Origin: CAUZJO01 sp963580245
GTDB taxonomy: Bacteria; Sumerlaeota; Sumerlaeia; MVZB01
Assembly (NCBI GenBank): GCA_963580245.1
Contig: CAUZJO010000110.1
Span: 1 to 16,161 of the forward strand
DNA length: 16,161 nt
Direction of reading: 5' to 3'
Below are positions 15,046 through 16,161 of the stretch, piece by piece. Under the pieces are notes generated by a model that did not search any database, had not been told where the DNA came from, and saw nothing but the letters and a program-made list of their open reading frames with translations. The translations under genes were made by a program, and so were the position numbers. Each line of letters opens with the position of its first letter. The first letter of the stretch is position 1.

Positions 15046-16161
15046 TGCCGTCGTTGATGTTCTTGCAGCCGTGGTTTTTGGTCGGGCTGCTGGCCGTCGC
15101 GGTTCCCCCCCTCATCCACCTGCTGCGCCGGCGTTCGCGGCGGCGTGTGCGCTTTAGCAGCCTGCGCTTCCTGCGGCAAATCGACCGGCGCAGCGCCCAG
15201 CGTTATCGACTGGCCGACCTCGCGGTCCTCGCGTTGCGGATGCTGGTGCTTGGCCTTTTGGCCCTGGCACTGGCTCAGCCGCTGCTACGACCGGCCGGGC
15301 TGGCCGACCAGCCCTTCGGCAGGCTCGCCCTGGGATTGGTGATCGACGATTCCCTGAGCATGCAGACCACCGAAGAGGTGGGGACACGATTCTCGCGCGC
15401 GCTTGAGGCCGGACGCCGCATCATCGAGAGCCTGCCGGGCGACAGCGAGGTCTTCGTCTTGCTCTCGAGCGATCGGACGCCGCCGGGTCTCGCGGCCCCG
15501 CAAGCGCCATCGGCGTCGCTGGCGCAATCGCTCGGCGACCTGAACTGTTCATACAGCGGCCGGCCGCTGGCGGCCGTGATGAACCAGGCGGCCTCAATCC
15601 TGAGTCGGAGCAGGCTTCCCCATCGCGTCGTGGTCGTGATCAGCGATCTGCAGGCGCGCGCCTTCGAGCAGGCTGACGTTCTTAATGGTGAATCCTTTAG
15701 AGACACGGTGAACCAGGTCTACCTGATCGACGTCGGTTCACGGGGCACTAATCGGAGTGTGGAACGCCTCGACGTCTCCCCCCAAGTTGCGTTCCCCGGC
15801 ACGCCGATCCAAATCCGGGGCCGTTTGCTCGACTCGGGGGCGGGGTCGTCTCCGGCCGTCGTCTCGCTCTGGGTCGACGGCAAGAGGGCATCCGAGCAAG
15901 TCGTTGAACTGAACGGGGGCGTCGGCCACGATGTTGTGTTCCAGCACACTCCGCCTCAAGCCGGCGACGTGCGTTACTCGGTCCGCCTGCCGACCGATCC
16001 GCTGGCCGGGGATAATCAGCGTTTCGGCGTGGCGCGGATCCTGACGCCGATCCGCGTCTTATTGATCGTCCCCCCCAATCCCACGGGCGCCAAGGCCGAC
16101 GAGGCCCTGTATCTGCGTCTGGCCCTCAATCCGTGGCGCAGCCTTCCGGGTCGCCAGGCAC
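15045..16161 (+). CDS. BatA-like membrane protein with VWA domain, 5' part (cut by window end)
   Basis: The frame starts at the ATG overlapping the DUF58 stop and stays open for 372 codons to the window edge. The N-terminus (MPSLMFLQPWFLVGLLAVAV followed by PPLIHLLRRR) is the BatA/aerotolerance-type domain with a first membrane helix at about 7-26 and a second at about 56-81 (LADLAVLALRMLVLGLLALA). A VWA-like domain follows with a DxSxS motif, IDDSLSMQ (D101, S103, S105), and VVVISDLQ. After it comes a beta-rich segment (VSPQVAFPGTPIQIRGRLLD, RYSVRLPTDPLAGDNQRF). The start of an apparent further domain (RVLLIVPP) is reached before the cut. It should anchor the MoxR system in the inner membrane with its C-terminal part facing outward. 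The gene is probably intact, but its end is not visible. Confidence 0.92.
   Translation, partial: MPSLMFLQPWFLVGLLAVAVPPLIHLLRRRSRRRVRFSSLRFLRQIDRRSAQRYRLADLAVLALRMLVLGLLALALAQPLLRPAGLADQPFGRLALGLVIDDSLSMQTTEEVGTRFSRALEAGRRIIESLPGDSEVFVLLSSDRTPPGLAAPQAPSASLAQSLGDLNCSYSGRPLAAVMNQAASILSRSRLPHRVVVVISDLQARAFEQADVLNGESFRDTVNQVYLIDVGSRGTNRSVERLDVSPQVAFPGTPIQIRGRLLDSGAGSSPAVVSLWVDGKRASEQVVELNGGVGHDVVFQHTPPQAGDVRYSVRLPTDPLAGDNQRFGVARILTPIRVLLIVPPNPTGAKADEALYLRLALNPWRSLPGRQA

Overview
The window looks like a GC-rich bacterial chromosome fragment, most likely from Planctomycetota or a close relative in the PVC / Hydrogenedentota neighbourhood. The main evidence is a DUF1501 Tat-exported protein paired with a large cytochrome-c/DUF1549/DUF1553 (PSCyt) protein, together with a DUF4159-MoxR-DUF58-BatA-like operon. 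Both arrangements are typical of planctomycete genomes. The phylum call is inferred from gene content, not from a marker gene. No rRNA, tRNA or CRISPR array was seen.

Layout. (1) 1-399, minus: N-terminal part of an exported protein, cut by the window edge. A promoter-like site for it may lie far upstream, at 854-882. (2) 1162-2796, plus: an N-acyl-D-amino-acid deacylase-type amidohydrolase. Converging on it are two minus-strand genes that form a likely operon: an AldA-like aldehyde dehydrogenase (3310-4758) and a small SnoaL-like lipoprotein (2809-3297). (3) About 4790-6966: an AT-richer, decaying island. It holds a cytochrome P450 pseudogene with three frame changes, one of them in an 11-base homopolymer. 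It also holds a probable secreted-protein relic with a stop at codon 3 and a scrap that resembles the N-terminus of an IS1380-type transposase. (4) 6967-11239, minus: a probable operon of a three-helix membrane protein, a PSCyt protein with two CxxCH haem sites, and a DUF1501 protein. (5) 11240-11587: a divergent intergenic region with sigma70-like promoters pointing both ways. (6) 11588-16161, plus: a tightly packed operon of a tandem DUF4159 protein, a MoxR AAA+ ATPase, a DUF58 protein and a BatA-like membrane VWA protein cut by the window end.

How they may work together. The MoxR/DUF58/VWA operon is a conserved chaperone-like system thought to mature or assemble extracytoplasmic or membrane complexes. 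The DUF1501/PSCyt pair is a secreted, haem-bearing module of unknown substrate that is greatly expanded in planctomycetes. The deacylase and aldehyde dehydrogenase are catabolic enzymes with no evident shared pathway. I see no convincing wholly new multi-gene system. The items most worth follow-up are the decaying P450/IS island, a near-identical intergenic motif present at 851-868 and 4823-4842, the large insertion in the PSCyt protein, and the deacylase lacking the usual metal-bridging cysteine motif.
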